A stretch of DNA of 64,000 nucleotides from positions 62,001 to 126,000 of the forward strand of contig JAKAQO010000001.1 of NCBI GenBank assembly GCA_021822495.1. The letters are read 5' to 3'. Positions 36,735-44,953 of the stretch are shown piece by piece. The position numbers and the translations under genes were made by a program. Numbering within the stretch: the first letter of the stretch is position 1; the number at the start of each line of letters is the position of its first letter. Source of the stretch: a bacterium. GTDB lineage: Bacteria > Elusimicrobiota > Elusimicrobia > UBA1565 > UBA9628. The notes below the pieces were generated by a model. It ran no database searches. It saw only the letters and a program-made list of their open reading frames with translations, and had not been told where the DNA came from.

Positions 36735-37582
36735 TATCTTTCTCCCCAATGGATTTTACGCCTCAAGGTCTCATAATAAGAAGATTCCGGACTGAGCAAA
36801 ATTTTAAGCGGCTTTTTAAACCGGCGAATATGAACCTCATCTTCCGCATCCATCGGACGGGAAATTTGTCCGTCTATGGAAAGAAAAACTTGGGGAATAT
36901 CGTTGGAGCGGCGTTTGCGCAAAACAACGGAGACGCATTCCGAGGCTGGGAAGATAAGCGGGCGATGCGTCATCGCGTGGGAACAGATAGGCAAGGACAA
37001 TAGAACCTGTAACGACGGCTCGACGAGCGGCCCAGAAGCCGCCAGGGCGTACGCGCTTGAACCCGTGGGAGTTGAAACAATCAACCCATCTCCCAAATAA
37101 TCCGCGATTTTAAGGCCTTCCGATTTCATTTCCAAAAGGACCGCGCGCGCTTGATCCCCGCAACGAATCACGCAGTCATTGAGGGCCAAGACGGGGCCAA
37201 AAATTTTTTCATTGGCGCGCCGCAATTCCGCTTCAATCATCAGGCGACTTTCCATCCGAAACCCTCCGGAGAAAATTTCAGAAATTCGACGAGAAAAATC
37301 AGAAGCCTCAAGGCCGGCCAAAAAACCAAGCCCCCCCGAGTTGACGCCTAAAAGAGGAATTCCCAATGGCGCGACAGAGCGCGCCGCTTTGAGCATCGTT
37401 CCATCTCCGCCAACCGCAATCGCTAAATCGGAGCGGACAAGGCCATTTGAAAAATCAGAGGCGCCTTCCGCATTAATCAAAATGCGATGCGAACGCAAGA
37501 CCTGGGCCACTTTTTTGAAGTTGTAAACCGCCTCAGGCTTTTCAGCGTTTAAGAAGATGGAGACCGACTTAAAATGTCGCAT
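36734..37582 (-). CDS. nadK: NAD kinase
   Basis: This protein has 282 residues. IAVGGDGTMLKAAR carries the GGDG motif and GVNSGGLGFLAG the glycine-rich loop. ALNDCVIRCG corresponds to the conserved Asn-Asp/Glu ligand region, and DGLIVSTPTGSSAYALAASG is the nucleotide-binding loop. It phosphorylates NAD to NADP. The gene begins 14 bases before the comEC stop and ends on the recN start (TAATG), showing tight operon packing. Confidence 0.96.
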   Translation of the reverse strand: MRHFKSVSIFLNAEKPEAVYNFKKVAQVLRSHRILINAEGASDFSNGLVRSDLAIAVGGDGTMLKAARSVAPLGIPLLGVNSGGLGFLAGLEASDFSRRISEIFSGGFRMESRLMIEAELRRANEKIFGPVLALNDCVIRCGDQARAVLLEMKSEGLKIADYLGDGLIVSTPTGSSAYALAASGPLVEPSLQVLLSLPICSHAMTHRPLIFPASECVSVVLRKRRSNDIPQVFLSIDGQISRPMDAEDEVHIRRFKKPLKILLSPESSYYETLRRKIHWGER

Positions 37583-39380
37583 TGATTTTAATCCCGCGGT
37601 TATAAATCTTCGCCCTCACCGCGCGGCGGCGCAGCGAATTGATTATATCAAACTTCCTTCCTCCCTCTTGAATCATGGGAGGTTGGAAATAAAAACGCCA
37701 AACCCCTCTGGAAATTTTAAAATCCGCGCTCTCGCGCGAAATAGAAGCAATTTTTAAATGAGTGGCAAGATTTTCCGCGCCAGCGAGAGACGCGGGAGAG
37801 AGCAAAAAAAGAGTCTTGATTTTACGAATGCCTTTCGAGTGGAGAATCCTAAGAATGGCTCCTGTTTTCCGGCTTGATAAGACCAAGGATGGTTCATGGC
37901 CCTTTTCACAAATCAAGGCCGCTTGACCATCATCAAGACTGAAATAACTTACTTCCAAAAGCGGCTGGGAAACTTTAACTATGAACTTATGGAAGACAAA
38001 AATCATCAAAGCCAGGGAGGCCAGGCTCGCGGAAACTTTCCACTTGGGAGCAATTAGAACCGCGAGAACGAACAGGTAATAAACAAGGATTGAGACCTCG
38101 TTCCAGCGGGACAAATAAACGAAAGAAAACGGAAGTCCCGAAAAAAACCGGCAGACGCCGCAAAAAAATGACAATTCTCCTTTTAGAGCCCAGGTCAAAA
38201 GACAAGACAAAAGTTCAATGCGCATTAAGACGCTCAACCATAAAAAAATCCCGCCCAACATGAAAGCCCCCGCCAAAGGAAACAAAATCAAATTAGCCAG
38301 GGCTCCCAGGAAAGGGGCTCGCCCAAATCCGACGGCAAATATCGGCCAAAGGGCGATTTCAACAATCAAGGTCGCGCCCAGTATCTGAGAAACCCGCCCA
38401 AGCCAAGATTTTCCCCTCGCTTTCTCCCCGCGTTCCCAATGGGAAAATCCGATAATAAGCGCGAAAGCGGCCGCATAGCTCATCTGAAAGCCCATTGAAA
38501 ACAAAGACAATGGATTCCACAAAAGTTCAACCCAGGCCGCGAGCGTCAAGGCTTGAAACGGAACCGCGTCTTTCCCGCTTCTCAGTCCCCATTCAAAAAA
38601 CAGGGCGGCAAAAAGAGCCCTCGTATAAGGCGGATCTCCGCCCACGGCGGCGGCATAAAAACCGCCGCCTAAAGCGGCGATAAAAAGGCGCGGGAAGGGC
38701 CTTAAGGCCGCAAGGCGGCCCAAAAACCAAACTCCCGCCAAAACTAATGCGACCTTAGTCCCGGAGGGAACCAAAAGATGCATGACACCCGCATCCTGAA
38801 TTTGCCGGTTGAGAATTTTTGGTAAGCGTCCTTTAATCCCCAAGACCATCCCGCTTAAAAGTCGCGCGTCAACCCCATTGAGGCGCGAATTAAAAGCCTT
38901 CTGAAGGGATTTTCTAAACGATGCCGCCCATGATAAAACCGTCCAGCGCGCATTGATCGGATGGGAAACCCAATGCAACGCATAAGCGTTGAGCTCATAG
39001 GAGATTCCGTTGACGGAAAAGAAAGAACGGACGTCAAAATCCCCGGGGTTTCGCGCGGGTTCGGGAGTCTTAAGCTGGCCTTTAACCCAAACAATATCTC
39101 CGGGAGAAAGGTCTGCTAATGGAAAATTTCGCGGGAAACGCGCTAAGACAAGCCCTTGAAGCCGCGAGTTAAGAATTTTCCCTTCGAAAGTCCATCCACC
39201 CCACCCCTCCCGGCCCGGCGTTTTAGCCAATATCTCAAAGCTGGCCCCAAAGTAAAGCGGGGGCCTTGCATTGCGCGCGAAATGAACGCCTAAATACCCA
39301 AAACGATAGGCCACCGACAAAATGGCCATATAAAGGCAAAGCCCGATAAAAGAAGCCCGGCGGAAATAGCAAAGCGGCAT
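37569..39380 (-). CDS. comEC: ComEC/Rec2-type DNA uptake channel protein, without an active nuclease domain
   Basis: This protein has 603 residues, shorter than the usual about 700-800. The N-terminal part (about 20-140) has the DUF4131-type soluble fold (NPGDFDVRSFFSVNGI). The competence membrane domain follows (about 165-470; LLSGMVLGIKGRLP, GGDPPYTRALFAALFFEWG, NPLSLFSMGFQMSYAAAFALI). The usual SGLH motif reads VPSGTKVALV here. The C-terminal metallo-beta-lactamase region is only a remnant (VSYFSLDDGQAALI) without HxHxDH. Transport of single-stranded DNA is the family role. A Shine-Dalgarno (gagaggt) precedes the ATG. Confidence 0.88.
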   Translation of the reverse strand: MPLCYFRRASFIGLCLYMAILSVAYRFGYLGVHFARNARPPLYFGASFEILAKTPGREGWGGWTFEGKILNSRLQGLVLARFPRNFPLADLSPGDIVWVKGQLKTPEPARNPGDFDVRSFFSVNGISYELNAYALHWVSHPINARWTVLSWAASFRKSLQKAFNSRLNGVDARLLSGMVLGIKGRLPKILNRQIQDAGVMHLLVPSGTKVALVLAGVWFLGRLAALRPFPRLFIAALGGGFYAAAVGGDPPYTRALFAALFFEWGLRSGKDAVPFQALTLAAWVELLWNPLSLFSMGFQMSYAAAFALIIGFSHWERGEKARGKSWLGRVSQILGATLIVEIALWPIFAVGFGRAPFLGALANLILFPLAGAFMLGGIFLWLSVLMRIELLSCLLTWALKGELSFFCGVCRFFSGLPFSFVYLSRWNEVSILVYYLFVLAVLIAPKWKVSASLASLALMIFVFHKFIVKVSQPLLEVSYFSLDDGQAALICEKGHEPSLVLSSRKTGAILRILHSKGIRKIKTLFLLSPASLAGAENLATHLKIASISRESADFKISRGVWRFYFQPPMIQEGGRKFDIINSLRRRAVRAKIYNRGIKINATF

Positions 39381-39440
39381 ACCTCTCTTACGGCCTTAAG
39401 CCCTCATTTGTTCCCTGGAATTTCTGGAGATCAGGAAAGT

Positions 39441-40586
39441 TTAGGGCTTGGAAAGAAATAAGGTTGATTTTTTGGGGGTGAAAAATCCAATTTCATGCCG
39501 CACGGCGTTGACGGTTCGCCGGGAAACGGAAATCCCGCGCTCCGCTTTCAACTTCGCCGTCAATTCCGCGTCCGTCATAACCGGAGAATTTTTAAGCCAA
39601 GTCTCCACAATCTCCCGCAGAACGCGGCGCCTCCCCGGAAGAAGAAAAATGACGGGAACTTCCTCCTCCCAAGGGAGCCTGACCGAACGGCGAGAAAGAG
39701 CGCGGCTAACTGTTGAAGGAGACAAATCCAAACGCCGGGCAAGCCCTCTAAGACTGATGGGACGCAAGTTTTCAATGATCCGGCTGGATAAATAGTCCAT
39801 TTGAATTTTAGACAGCGATTCAAACACACGGTAAAGAGCGCTTTGCCTTAAATTGAGGCTCTCCATGCGCTTAATCAAAAACGGCAATCGTTTTCTCTCA
39901 TCGAGAGATAGAGCCTCCGTTTTCCAGCCATCAATGAGATCATAGCGGATATGATAAAGGCCCCTGGCCCAATAAGGAGCGTAGAACTCAAAACGAACTT
40001 CTCCATCTAAAACTTTTAAATGGGCAATACAGGCCGCCCCGCGCTGAGGAGTCTTGGCTGGCAAAGAAGAGGGAACTTCAAACTCAGAGCGAATTTCAAC
40101 GTCCAGCAAAAAATCATGAATCGAGAGAATTTCTTCTTTTGAAAAGCCGAGCCGTTTTGATATTTCTCCGAGAGAAAGACCCTGCCCCCTCAAAAAATAC
40201 TTCTCGAAATTCTCGCGGCCCATTTTTTTGATCGCCGAAACGGCCAAGCCCTGCTCCTCGGCTAATTTCTCGACAGGAACCCTTTCCCCGCTTCCCGCCA
40301 CCCGTCTCTCGTCGATTTCATAAAAAGAAGAATGGAGTTCGCCGGACGGCCACTTTTGCCTTTGAAACGCGGGAGGCATTTTCCCGTCGCCGAAATAGAG
40401 TTTGCGAAACAACTCGTCTTTCTCTATTTTCGCAACTTCAGCCGCGAAATCAGCTTCCGGCTTCTCAATGAGTTCCGCAATTTGCATGCGCCCCAGGATG
40501 GAAAGGCGTTGTTGGGTTTTTAAGGCCAGCGTCTGATCCATCTTCGCCATCATTACGAGTGTAGCAGATGTTCCCGGCGTTTTCAT
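39441..40586 (-). CDS. rpoN: Divergent, short RNA polymerase sigma-54 factor
   Basis: This protein has 381 residues against about 430-500 for typical RpoN. The N-terminal activator-interacting region is altered (LALKTQQRLSILGRMQIAEL) and lacks the usual Gln-rich helix. The core-binding part is short. The DNA-binding half is clearer: RPISLRGLARRLDLSPSTVS is the -12 helix-turn-helix and ISVSRRTVNAVRHEIG corresponds to the RpoN box (normally ARRTVAKYRE). It should direct -12/-24 promoters with an AAA+ activator. One such activator and a kinase lie immediately beside it on the opposite strand, 40 bases from its start. The start at 40586 lacks a clear Shine-Dalgarno. Confidence 0.85.
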   Translation of the reverse strand: MKTPGTSATLVMMAKMDQTLALKTQQRLSILGRMQIAELIEKPEADFAAEVAKIEKDELFRKLYFGDGKMPPAFQRQKWPSGELHSSFYEIDERRVAGSGERVPVEKLAEEQGLAVSAIKKMGRENFEKYFLRGQGLSLGEISKRLGFSKEEILSIHDFLLDVEIRSEFEVPSSLPAKTPQRGAACIAHLKVLDGEVRFEFYAPYWARGLYHIRYDLIDGWKTEALSLDERKRLPFLIKRMESLNLRQSALYRVFESLSKIQMDYLSSRIIENLRPISLRGLARRLDLSPSTVSRALSRRSVRLPWEEEVPVIFLLPGRRRVLREIVETWLKNSPVMTDAELTAKLKAERGISVSRRTVNAVRHEIGFFTPKKSTLFLSKP

Positions 40587-40626
40587 AGCGACGATAATTT
40601 GCTAAAAATGAGGAAGAGACAACCCC

Positions 40627-42066
40627 ATGAAGGCCCCCTCCTTATTTAAAGATTGCGCGGATGAACTGATTGAATTTCTCGACCACGCTCCCGATTTTGT
40701 CATGCTGAGAAACCCGGACGGGACGATTCTCATGGCCAATGAAACCCTCTGCCAAAGGCTGGGGGTTCCGCGAGAAAAGCTCATTGGACAATCTATCTAC
40801 GATTTCTACATTGACCCCGAGCAGCGTCCCATCAGCCATAAATATACGGATACTCTTCTCCGCCAAGGGAGCAACCGGATTACCTTGCTCATGAGAGACA
40901 AAAACGGCTCCCCCGTTCAAGTCGAAGTGCGCGGTTGCCTGGTCTCTCATAAAGGAAAAAATATCATCTTTGGAATTGGAAGGGAGATCGGCCATTCGGA
41001 AAGAGACGAACGCCTCTCCGCCATCTTAAGAATGGGATTTCAAACCTCAAACGATATTATGTTTTACACCGGTCCCAACGGCATGATTTTAGACGTCAAC
41101 AACGCCTTTGTCGAGCATTACGGTTATTCAAGAGAAGAGGCCATTGGAAAAACTCCTGGAATTCTGAGATCCCGCCATTCAACAGATGAGTTCTACCAAC
41201 GAATATGGAAAGACATTCTCAATCCCAAAAAAGGATTTTGGAAGGGGGAAATCATCAACCGCTCCAAAGACGGACGGGAAATTCCCATTATCTTGACCAT
41301 TTCCGCGGCCCGCAACGCCGTAGGAGAACTGATCGGTTTTATTTCGAGCGCGACTGATATCCATAAACATAAAGAACTGGAAGAAAAAATCGCCCAAACC
41401 CAGGCCTTGGCCGATATTGGAGAGATGGCGGCCTCCATCGCGCATGAAATTAGAAATCCCCTGGGTTCAATTTCAATGTCGGCAAAGCGCCTGACTTTGA
41501 AGGATTTGACCTGGGAGGAGCGAGAATCTACGACGAAAACTATCGAACGGGAAAGCGCTCGGCTAAACCAAATTCTCAGCAATCTTCTTTCTTTTGCTCG
41601 ACCGCGCGCGCTTAAGCGAAAATTATCCAATCTCAACACTCTCATCAAGGAAACCACGCAACTCATCCAAGCTAATCGAGATATTGCGCCCCACATCGAA
41701 CTCACGCTATCTTTAGATGAAGAGCTCTCTCCCTTTTTGTTCGATTCCGATCAAATTCTGCAGGTGATATGGAATATGCTCCTCAACGCCATTCAAGCGA
41801 TGGAAGGGAAAGGCTCTCTCACCGTGCGCTCCGGGCGTTCGGGCGATTTCGCCTATTTTGCTGTTGCCGATACCGGCGGCGGCATGACGGAAGAAGAACA
41901 ACGCGAAATTTTCAAGCCTTTTCACACAACCAAAAGCCAAGGCGTGGGTTTAGGACTTCCCACCGCGAAAAGAATTGTTCTGGCGCATGGCGGACGAATC
42001 GAGGTTGACACCAGACCAAGACAAGGAACCATTTTCACGGTTTGGCTGCCTTATTTGGAGCGCTAA
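40627..42066 (+). CDS. Soluble two-PAS sensor histidine kinase (NtrB/AtoS-like)
   Basis: This protein has 479 residues and no membrane helix, so the signal is probably cytoplasmic. The first PAS domain lies at about 15-115 (FVMLRNPDGTILMANETLC) and the second at about 130-250 (MILDVNNAFVEHYGYSREEAIG). The H-box AASIAHEIRNPLGSISMSAK holds the phosphorylated His. ATPase boxes are MLLNAIQAM (N), VADTGGGMTE (G1) and VGLGLPTAKRIV (G2). A Shine-Dalgarno (gaggaagag) precedes the ATG. The following activator starts one base after its stop, so they are a cognate pair. The adjacent rpoN suggests that the whole set controls sigma-54 transcription. Confidence 0.94.
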   Translation: MKAPSLFKDCADELIEFLDHAPDFVMLRNPDGTILMANETLCQRLGVPREKLIGQSIYDFYIDPEQRPISHKYTDTLLRQGSNRITLLMRDKNGSPVQVEVRGCLVSHKGKNIIFGIGREIGHSERDERLSAILRMGFQTSNDIMFYTGPNGMILDVNNAFVEHYGYSREEAIGKTPGILRSRHSTDEFYQRIWKDILNPKKGFWKGEIINRSKDGREIPIILTISAARNAVGELIGFISSATDIHKHKELEEKIAQTQALADIGEMAASIAHEIRNPLGSISMSAKRLTLKDLTWEERESTTKTIERESARLNQILSNLLSFARPRALKRKLSNLNTLIKETTQLIQANRDIAPHIELTLSLDEELSPFLFDSDQILQVIWNMLLNAIQAMEGKGSLTVRSGRSGDFAYFAVADTGGGMTEEEQREIFKPFHTTKSQGVGLGLPTAKRIVLAHGGRIEVDTRPRQGTIFTVWLPYLER

Positions 42067-42067
42067 A

Positions 42068-43294
42068 TTGAAAAAAATATCCATTCTCCTAATTGAAGAT
42101 GACCCGTCTTTAAACGCCTTGACCACTCTGGAACTCAAACGGCGGGGCTATGAAGTTGACTCAGCCAAATCCGGAGAGGAAGGATGCCGTAAATTTGAAA
42201 ATAACCCCGACATTGTCATCACCGATTTAAAACTCGGCGATATGGACGGCCTTGAAGTTCTTAAACGCGTAAAAAAATATGACCCCAAAATCGAAGTCAT
42301 CGTCGTCACCGGACACGGTTCCATCGACAACGCGGTAGACGCCATCAAAGCCGGAGCGTTTGATTATCTCACCAAGCCCGTGGACCCCGAAGAATTGGCT
42401 CTGACGCTGGAAAAAGCCGTCGAACACCGAAATTTAATCGCCGAAGTTGAAACTTTGAAAGCGAATGTTCGCGACAAATACAGCCTCCACGGCATCGTTT
42501 ACGCCAGTTCCAAGATTCATAAAGTTCTCGATCTAGTCAACAAAGTCGCTAAAACAGAATCCACGGTTCTCATCCTGGGAGAATCGGGAACAGGCAAGGA
42601 ACTTATCGCCCGAGCGATTCATGAACAAAGTTCCCGCCGCCACGGCTCTTTCGTGGCTATTAACTGCGGGGCCCTTCCCGAAGGACTTTTGGAAAGCGAA
42701 CTTTTTGGCCACGTCAAGGGTTCTTTTACCGGAGCCGACCGAAATAAAAGAGGTCTTTTTGAGGAAGCCTCGGAGGGCACTCTCTTTTTAGATGAAATCA
42801 GCGAGACAACGCCCGCCCTTCAAGTCAAACTCTTGCGCGCCTTGCAAGAAGGAGAAATCCGCCGCGTCGGGGATAATCACCCTATTAAAGTTTCGGGGCG
42901 ATTGCTCGCGGCCTCAAACAAGAATTTAGAAAAATTAGTGGCAACGGAAAAATTTAGAGATGATCTCTATTACCGCCTCAAGGTTTTTCCGATTGAAATT
43001 CCGCCTCTGAGAGAACGGGCCGAAGACATTCTCCCACTAGCTGAATATTTCTTAAGAAAAGCGCAAAAGAAAATATCCGGTTCGGCCCAACGCTTTTCGC
43101 CGGAAGCGGCCAAAGCCCTCAAAGATTATTCCTGGCCCGGCAACGTGAGAGAATTGGAACATACGGTTGAGCGTATGCTGATTCTCGCTTCTCAAGCCGA
43201 AATCGGACTTGAGGACGTCCCCGCTGAAATTCGCATGGTCCGCAAAAAAATTTCGCGAAAAGCGCCAGAGAAAGCTCCCCTAAAAGGCGTCTAA
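42068..43294 (+). CDS. Sigma-54 activator response regulator lacking the Fis DNA-binding domain
   Basis: This protein has 408 residues. The TTG start at 42068 is chosen because a Shine-Dalgarno (ggagcgc) lies before it and the receiver domain starts there. An upstream ATG frame at 41975 would add 31 unrelated residues inside the kinase gene. The receiver has LLIEDDPSLNALTT and IVITDLKLGDMDG. The AAA+ domain has ILGESGTGKELIARA (Walker A), GHVKGSFTGADRN (a GSFTGA variant of the sigma-54 contact loop), GTLFLDEISE (Walker B) and WPGNVRELEHTVERM. After residue about 380 only a Lys-rich tail follows and no helix-turn-helix. Its stop overlaps the comF stop by 4 bases. Confidence 0.93.
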   Translation: MKKISILLIEDDPSLNALTTLELKRRGYEVDSAKSGEEGCRKFENNPDIVITDLKLGDMDGLEVLKRVKKYDPKIEVIVVTGHGSIDNAVDAIKAGAFDYLTKPVDPEELALTLEKAVEHRNLIAEVETLKANVRDKYSLHGIVYASSKIHKVLDLVNKVAKTESTVLILGESGTGKELIARAIHEQSSRRHGSFVAINCGALPEGLLESELFGHVKGSFTGADRNKRGLFEEASEGTLFLDEISETTPALQVKLLRALQEGEIRRVGDNHPIKVSGRLLAASNKNLEKLVATEKFRDDLYYRLKVFPIEIPPLRERAEDILPLAEYFLRKAQKKISGSAQRFSPEAAKALKDYSWPGNVRELEHTVERMLILASQAEIGLEDVPAEIRMVRKKISRKAPEKAPLKGV

Positions 43295-44007
43295 ACCTCG
43301 CGCGCGAAAGCGTAAGCGCAAACATCCACCGCGCCGGAACGCTTAAGCTCAAGAGCGCAAGCCTCAAGAGAAAAGCCGGTCGTACAGACATCGTCAATCA
43401 AGACTAACTTCCGCCCCAAGATATCCCCCGGACGCGCAACCTTAAAGGCCCCGGCAATATTTTGTTTGCGATCTTTTTTGTCCAGTTCCCACTGAGGTTT
43501 CGTTTTGCGAACGCGGATGAGGGGATTTAAGACGGGGATGCCGGTTTCTTTTGAGATAGCCCCCGCCAAAATTTCCGCCTGATTATACCCCCGTTCATTT
43601 TCCCGCCGAAAGTGAAGAGGCACTGGAACAAGGATTTCCGGCGCCGGAAGTTCCCGAAAACGCGCCCAATGCCGCGCCATAAGCCGCCCCGCTTCCTGGG
43701 CGGCGGGAAACCGCCCCCGATATTTAAAAGAATAAACCCAGGAATGAATCGGCCCCCGGTACAAAAAGGCCGCGCGAATTAATCGGCAGGCAAATTTTTC
43801 ACCTTGACAAGAGGCGCAAACGCCATGCCTCAGAGGGGAAATGTCCGCGCACCTTAAGCAAAAGGGCGCCTCTAACGGAACTAATTGCGTGCGGCAGGCA
43901 AGGCAAAGAGTTCCGCTATAGCTTCCGGGCAAATCCTTTCGGCAATGCGCGCACACTGGCGGCCAAAGAAAATCAAGACATTTCTGTTTCCAAATCCGAA
44001 GCTCCAC
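43291..44007 (-). CDS. comF: ComF-type phosphoribosyltransferase-fold protein
   Basis: This protein has 238 residues. The N-terminal half carries four C-x2-C pairs (CAHCRKDL, CLACRTQL, CLRCADIS, CASCQGEK), a zinc ribbon pattern typical of ComF. The C-terminal half is the phosphoribosyltransferase fold with VLIDDVCTTGFSLEACA at the PRPP loop and RENERGYNQAEILA upstream. ComF is needed for natural transformation in several bacteria; ComEC is also present in this window. Confidence 0.93.
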   Translation of the reverse strand: MELRIWKQKCLDFLWPPVCAHCRKDLPGSYSGTLCLACRTQLVPLEAPFCLRCADISPLRHGVCASCQGEKFACRLIRAAFLYRGPIHSWVYSFKYRGRFPAAQEAGRLMARHWARFRELPAPEILVPVPLHFRRENERGYNQAEILAGAISKETGIPVLNPLIRVRKTKPQWELDKKDRKQNIAGAFKVARPGDILGRKLVLIDDVCTTGFSLEACALELKRSGAVDVCAYAFAREV

Positions 44008-44047
44008 CCCTTTCTTACGGAAAAAGAATCAAAAAAGTTCCCTCAAT

Positions 44048-44068
44048 AAAAAAGGACAGTCCTTTTTT
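44048..44068. repeat. AAAAAAGGACAGTCCTTTTTT palindrome, terminator-like
   Basis: This is a perfect inverted repeat with A- and T-runs as its arms, between comF and the lipoprotein gene and touching the stop codon of the latter. It is related to the GGGACTGTCCC element seen elsewhere. The T-run after the stem on either strand could terminate transcription. Confidence 0.65.
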
Positions 44069-44501
44069 ACAAGTAGCGGTTGATGACGATTCCCACCCGG
44101 CTTTGGCGTGGGCTGACGGAATTGGGATAGACGCCGACGAAATCTCCGGGAACGGGCGGCCCGATTTTGCCTTTTGAACTGAGCTGGGCCTCCACGGTCA
44201 GCGGATATTTCAAATGAGCATCCGGAAGCAAAAGATCAGCGGAACCAACCTTATAAAAAACGGGAAAACGCGGGTTGACGATGCGCTTGACTGCAATCGG
44301 AGTTCCGCCGGCGTCTTTAACGATAATGAATAAGGACTCTTCCCGATGCTCCACCTCATTCATCAGATTTCCTGAAATGGTAATGGAACCCGAGATGGCG
44401 AGATTTCCGCGAAATTTTTGACAAGAGGAAAGGCCCAGGGCCAAAAGCCCTATTAAGCCCGCCGTTTTAATTTTTGAGATTTTAACGCCGGCTTCTTCCA
44501 T
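44067..44501 (-). CDS. Lipoprotein with CcmI/CycH C-terminal-like domain
   Basis: This protein has 144 residues. The ATG at 44501 gives a lipoprotein signal ending LALGLSSCQ. Residues about 35-140 (ISGNLMNEVEHREESLFIIV, GGTPIAVKRIVNPRFPVFY, then LTVEAQLSSKGKIGPPVPGD) resemble the periplasmic C-terminal domain of CcmI/CycH, which holds apocytochrome c for heme ligation. Here it stands alone as a lipoprotein, with no cytochrome maturation gene in the window. A TATAAT box 6 bases before the ATG suggests a leaderless message. An upstream start at 44618 is less likely because it would place the signal peptide internally. Confidence 0.75.
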   Translation of the reverse strand: MEEAGVKISKIKTAGLIGLLALGLSSCQKFRGNLAISGSITISGNLMNEVEHREESLFIIVKDAGGTPIAVKRIVNPRFPVFYKVGSADLLLPDAHLKYPLTVEAQLSSKGKIGPPVPGDFVGVYPNSVSPRQSRVGIVINRYL

Positions 44502-44507
44502 AATTGA

Positions 44508-44513
44508 ATTATA
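44508..44513 (-). promoter_or_regulatory. -10 box, leaderless candidate
   Basis: On the minus strand a perfect TATAAT ends 6 bases before the lipoprotein ATG at 44501. The expected transcription start would coincide with the start codon. Confidence 0.45.
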
Positions 44514-44532
44514 ACACTCCCTCCGCGAAAAT

Positions 44533-44562
44533 TTGACAGAGGCAAAGCCCCTTTGATATCTT
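44533..44562 (+). promoter_or_regulatory. Promoter of DoxX-dnaX, leaderless candidate
   Basis: TTGACA (44533-44538), an 18-base spacer and TATCTT (44557-44562) precede the GTG at 44570 by 7 bases. This is the best full promoter among the leaderless candidates. Confidence 0.6.
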
Positions 44563-44569
44563 CGTCTAA

Positions 44570-44953
44570 GTGGCCCGTCAAGATTACTGCGCCTTTTTAG
44601 GACGCCAACTCCTGGCATTAACCTTCATCGCCGCCGCATTTGGGAAGATGATCCATTTCGATGCAACGACTAATATGATGAGCGTTTACGGAATTCCCAT
44701 CCCCTCTTTTCTGTGCGCCTTGGCCATTCTCATCGAAGCGGCCGGAGGCCTTTCCCTGGCTCTCGGCTTTTACAGCCGCTGGGGCGCGGCCGTACTTGCC
44801 GCCTTCTTAATTCCGGTCACATTGATTTTTCATTTAACCCCCGATCAGCGAACCACTTTCATTGCCAACATCGCCATCATGGGAGGACTCCTCATGGTTT
44901 TGGCCTTCGGCCCCGGCGCGATCAGTTTTGACGGGGAGACCGCTTTAAGATGA
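44570..44953 (+). CDS. DoxX-family membrane protein
   Basis: This protein has 127 residues and four predicted membrane helices. LLALTFIAAAFGKMIHF and GGLSLALGFYSRWGA match the DoxX fold. Family members are membrane subunits of unclear redox function. The GTG start sits 7 bases after a TATCTT box, and the stop overlaps the dnaX ATG (ATGA). Confidence 0.85.
   Translation: MARQDYCAFLGRQLLALTFIAAAFGKMIHFDATTNMMSVYGIPIPSFLCALAILIEAAGGLSLALGFYSRWGAAVLAAFLIPVTLIFHLTPDQRTTFIANIAIMGGLLMVLAFGPGAISFDGETALR

Noticed and set aside
40587..40626. -12/-24 (sigma-54) promoter between rpoN and the kinase gene
   Set aside because: No TGGCAC-N5-TTGC-like sequence was found there or in the other intergenic regions read.
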